From Bacteroidota bacterium (lineage in GTDB: Bacteria; Bacteroidota; Bacteroidia; Cytophagales; Cyclobacteriaceae), in NCBI GenBank assembly GCA_024280115.1, contig JAJRQT010000052.1, forward strand, positions 1 through 52,611: 52,611 nucleotides of DNA, written 5' to 3'. Under the pieces are notes generated by a model. The model had not been told where the DNA came from and ran no database searches. It saw only the letters and a program-made list of their open reading frames with translations. Shown piece after piece: positions 52,609 through 52,611 of the stretch (its first letter is position 1; each line of letters begins with the position of its first letter). The position numbers and the translations under genes are program-made.

Positions 52609-52611
52609 AAA
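52547..52611 (+). CDS. Tyrosine recombinase/integrase, 5' fragment (right)
   Basis: The frame from 52547 reads through DSLRLRF, IREMEIRNYSP and continues off the end. It matches the fragment at the left end of the window. The ATG at 52545 is two bases out of this frame, with eight A residues between. The true start is unclear: either another codon is used or the A run allows slippage. Related Bacteroidota elements pair such recombinases with IS91-type transposases, but none is visible here. Confidence 0.5.

Overview
The window looks like a chromosomal piece of a Bacteroidota bacterium, probably a free-living polysaccharide degrader of the Cytophagales type; the order is an inference. The evidence is AT-rich DNA, starts that mostly lack a Shine-Dalgarno sequence, many lipoproteins ending their signal with SC, AC or NC, and typical Bacteroidota families (GH92, DUF1080, DUF3160, a two-component propeller sensor kinase, DUF6146, DUF7009). 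No rRNA, tRNA, CRISPR array or complete insertion sequence was seen.

The two ends carry the same 141 bp in opposite orientation (140 of 141 identical). Each copy holds the first about 20 codons of a tyrosine recombinase reading out of the window. The window is therefore either the unique DNA between two inverted mobile-element copies or an assembly contig that stopped in a shared repeat.

Layout. 0.8-7.2 kb: an SDR oxidoreductase, a DUF6146 lipoprotein, an exported ADP-ribose pyrophosphatase-like phosphoesterase, a 1019-residue propeller sensor kinase and a TIM-barrel isomerase lipoprotein. 7.4-15.1 kb: a DUF3160 lipoprotein, a DUF1080 hydrolase, an SMP-30 lactonase, an aldo/keto reductase, a DUF481 protein and a Bax-like glucosaminidase. 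15.5-17.8 kb: a pentapeptide-repeat protein, a porin-like barrel and a rhodanese. 17.9-22.3 kb: a minus-strand set of GH92 mannosidase, sialidase-fold protein and Gfo/Idh/MocA dehydrogenase. 22.4-24.9 kb: a PQQ-propeller protein set among four copies of an intergenic repeat. 24.9-29.7 kb: a DnaE-type polymerase behind a palindromic operator candidate, a second SDR and a histidine phosphatase. 30-35.8 kb: a DUF6909-like protein with an ACT protein, an unannotated 49-residue protein, a GxxExxY gene framed by inverted repeats, a second isomerase and an AsmA-like protein, followed by a deleted relic of the GxxExxY element. 36-39.5 kb: an AI-2E family transporter and molybdopterin genes moaA, moaD and moaE with a DUF7009 gene. 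40-52.4 kb: four sulfatases, a GH29 fucosidase, a two-domain esterase, a nuclease-like gene and a YefM/YoeB toxin-antitoxin pair.

How they may work together: sulfatases, fucosidase, mannosidase and esterase would strip sulfate, fucose, mannose and acyl groups from a sulfated fucose- or mannose-containing glycan. DUF1080, Gfo/Idh/MocA, the isomerase-like barrels, SMP-30 and aldo/keto reductase fit oxidative (3-keto) sugar handling. No SusC/SusD pair and no sulfatase-maturing enzyme is present, so uptake and maturation must be encoded elsewhere. The least explained signals are the GxxExxY inverted-repeat element with its deleted derivative, the four-copy repeat family around the PQQ gene, and the DUF6909-ACT pair.
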